A DNA stretch of 5,856 nt from Asaia bogorensis (lineage in GTDB: Bacteria > Pseudomonadota > Alphaproteobacteria > Acetobacterales > Acetobacteraceae): positions 1 through 5,856 of the forward strand of contig CAMCHA010000188.1 in the NCBI GenBank assembly GCA_945874515.1, given 5' to 3'. Under the pieces are notes generated by a model. The model was not told where the DNA came from. It saw only the letters and a list, made by a program, of their open reading frames with translations, and searched no databases. The first letter of the stretch is position 1, and the number at the start of each line of letters is the position of its first letter. Below are positions 4,590 to 5,856 of the stretch, one piece after another. Made by a program: the position numbers and the translations under genes.

Positions 4590-5856
4590 TCAGCGGCGCT
4601 TTCGTTCCGTTGGGCGTCGCCTCGGCGCATTTGCCTTGAAGGCTTGGTTTGTGCCGTCGGCGATTGTTTGGAACAGGGTGGTGTCGGACAAATGCTCCGT
4701 GCCGGCCAAATCGCGGGCGACAAGGGCGAAGTTTCGCCATTCGGCGCGGCAGCGGTGATCGCTGTCCTTGAGCGTAGCCGCCATCCAGGCGCAGCGGGCG
4801 GCCCAGTACAGGCGGCGGTCAAACAAATGGGCCAGTATCGCGGCCATGACGCGGGCGCCCGTTTTCGGAAGCGGCGCCAGCAGCGCTTCGATTTCCTCGC
4901 CCGCTTCGAACCAGGTTTGCACAGTGTCAAACTGGACGAACCAGTACTTGGCGGCGGCGTGCGCTGCGGCTGATGCCTCGGGGCCGGTCTGAGTAGACGG
5001 CAGGCTCGCCAATAATTCAGCGGCAAGCCTTGCGGGGGGCATCGCGGCAGGGAGGATCAGACCAAGCCCCAAAGCTTCGGTGAATTGCAGAAAGGCAAAG
5101 GGGGGCGGGATTCGCTTGGCAAGGTTGGTCGCCAAAGCGTCAGCCAATAATGTTTGGGCGAAGCTGATCGGCACTGTCACCGCTTCGGCCATGTCGGAAA
5201 TCTCACGCAAAGCATCATTGGTTTCGCGTTTGGACATGCCATCACGCAGCCAAGCATCGGCGATACCCGTATCGGCCTTGATGAGGACCGAGGAAAGGGC
5301 AAAGCGACGCCCGATCTTGAGCACCGCAAACAGGCTTTGCGCGCCCGCGCCATCGCATAGGGAAGCGAGCAGCTTGATGATTTCCACCTGCGGCGCTGGC
5401 TCGGGCGCGGCTGCATTGGCACGAAGGCTGCGGATGGTGGCGTCCAGCTTGGCTTGGCGTTCCGGCGGCAGCCATGGGCGCAGGCAGACAAGCCTTTCGA
5501 TTAGGCGGCTTGGTGCGGGTTGTTGGCGCGCCCGCGTAACCAAGGTTTCCAATGCAGCAAGGCCTGGCGCGGGATCAGCATCAAGCAGGAAGCCAAGCGC
5601 GGCATCGCGGATTGAGGCGGTGGTTGAGGCGGCAAGTTCCGCTGCCATGGCGGCGCGATGGTCGGCGGGAAATGCGGCACCGGTGGCGCTCAATTCCGCG
5701 TGGATGGCGAAGGGGTCATGGCCTAGCCCCTCTGCAAGCGGCACAAGATGTTCCAACAATGACTTGTCGTCTGCGGAGCCTGATTCGTCCATCAGGCCAG
5801 CTTCAAGACCAGCTATCATGGCGTCTTGCAAGGCTTGCGGAGACTGCAGCCCTGCT
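4590..5856 (-). CDS. Uncharacterised, predicted all-helical protein (N-terminus outside window)
   Basis: I do not recognise this protein. About 421 C-terminal residues are visible and the frame runs open through the right edge, so the true start lies outside; the TTG at 5831 and the ATG at 5819 are only internal candidates. The sequence is alanine- and leucine-rich, with repeated amphipathic helix patterns that suggest a HEAT/TPR-like solenoid (for example MAAELAASTTASIRDAALGF, then LAALETLVTRARQQP and PQVEIIKLLASLCDGAG). More distinctive, probably conserved segments are IADAWLRDGMSKRETNDALR, FAFLQFTEALGLGLILP, KYWFVQFDTVQTWFEAGEEI and the C-terminal AEWRNFALVARDLAG, followed by a basic tail ending RRRPTERKRR. 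There are no membrane helices and no catalytic or metal-binding motif that I can name. Consistent GC-rich codon use over the full length supports it as real. It points toward the decayed region and ends before the hairpin at 4508-4540. Confidence 0.85.
   Translation of the reverse strand, partial: AGLQSPQALQDAMIAGLEAGLMDESGSADDKSLLEHLVPLAEGLGHDPFAIHAELSATGAAFPADHRAAMAAELAASTTASIRDAALGFLLDADPAPGLAALETLVTRARQQPAPSRLIERLVCLRPWLPPERQAKLDATIRSLRANAAAPEPAPQVEIIKLLASLCDGAGAQSLFAVLKIGRRFALSSVLIKADTGIADAWLRDGMSKRETNDALREISDMAEAVTVPISFAQTLLADALATNLAKRIPPPFAFLQFTEALGLGLILPAAMPPARLAAELLASLPSTQTGPEASAAAHAAAKYWFVQFDTVQTWFEAGEEIEALLAPLPKTGARVMAAILAHLFDRRLYWAARCAWMAATLKDSDHRCRAEWRNFALVARDLAGTEHLSDTTLFQTIADGTNQAFKANAPRRRPTERKRR

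Noticed and set aside
4506..4973. Plus-strand ORF of 155 residues
   Set aside because: It is antisense to the long minus-strand gene and starts inside the 4508-4540 hairpin region without an RBS.

Overview
The window looks like chromosomal DNA of a GC-rich alphaproteobacterium, plausibly of the Rhodospirillales/Acetobacteraceae type. This rests on the GC-biased codon use, a large RTX-type protein, a ThiE of the alphaproteobacterial form (LRLK instead of LREK in the active-site strand), and a tRNA with an encoded CCA. The lineage is an inference; nothing in the window fixes it.

Layout from left to right. (1) Positions 1-1370 hold the C-terminal part of an RTX calcium-binding protein on the + strand, open at the left edge. 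It is followed by a short stretch to 1498 that reads as coding in the -1 frame. (2) Positions 1499-1901 hold no intact gene, only several hairpins and a minus-strand, stop-interrupted stretch with coding-like codon use just downstream of thiE. (3) thiE (thiamine phosphate synthase) lies on the - strand at 1902-2543. (4) Diverging from thiE is a single tRNA-Glu(TTC) at 2676-2751. (5) A leader of about 400 bases, with a perfect palindrome of PhaR-operator type (CTGC-N3-GCAG core) and GC-rich repeats, precedes an unrecognised six-helix membrane protein (3153-3746, GTG start). (6) Positions 3747-4589 are a decayed intergenic zone. They contain the recognisable N-terminus of a broken type II haloacid dehalogenase gene, a 17-bp tandem repeat, a structured inverted-repeat element and a strong hairpin. 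(7) A minus-strand gene of unknown function, predicted all-helical and missing its N-terminus at the right edge, fills 4590-5856.

The genes do not form an obvious pathway or operon: strands alternate and each gene seems to be its own transcription unit. The intact units are housekeeping (thiE, tRNA-Glu) or lineage-specific (RTX protein, membrane protein, helical protein), and the two gene-poor stretches look like sites of gene decay. I see no CRISPR array, complete insertion sequence, prophage or defence system. The items most worth a second look are the RTX 3' end with its possible frameshift, the HAD pseudogene, the palindromic operator ahead of the membrane protein, and the foldable inverted-repeat element at 4332-4442.
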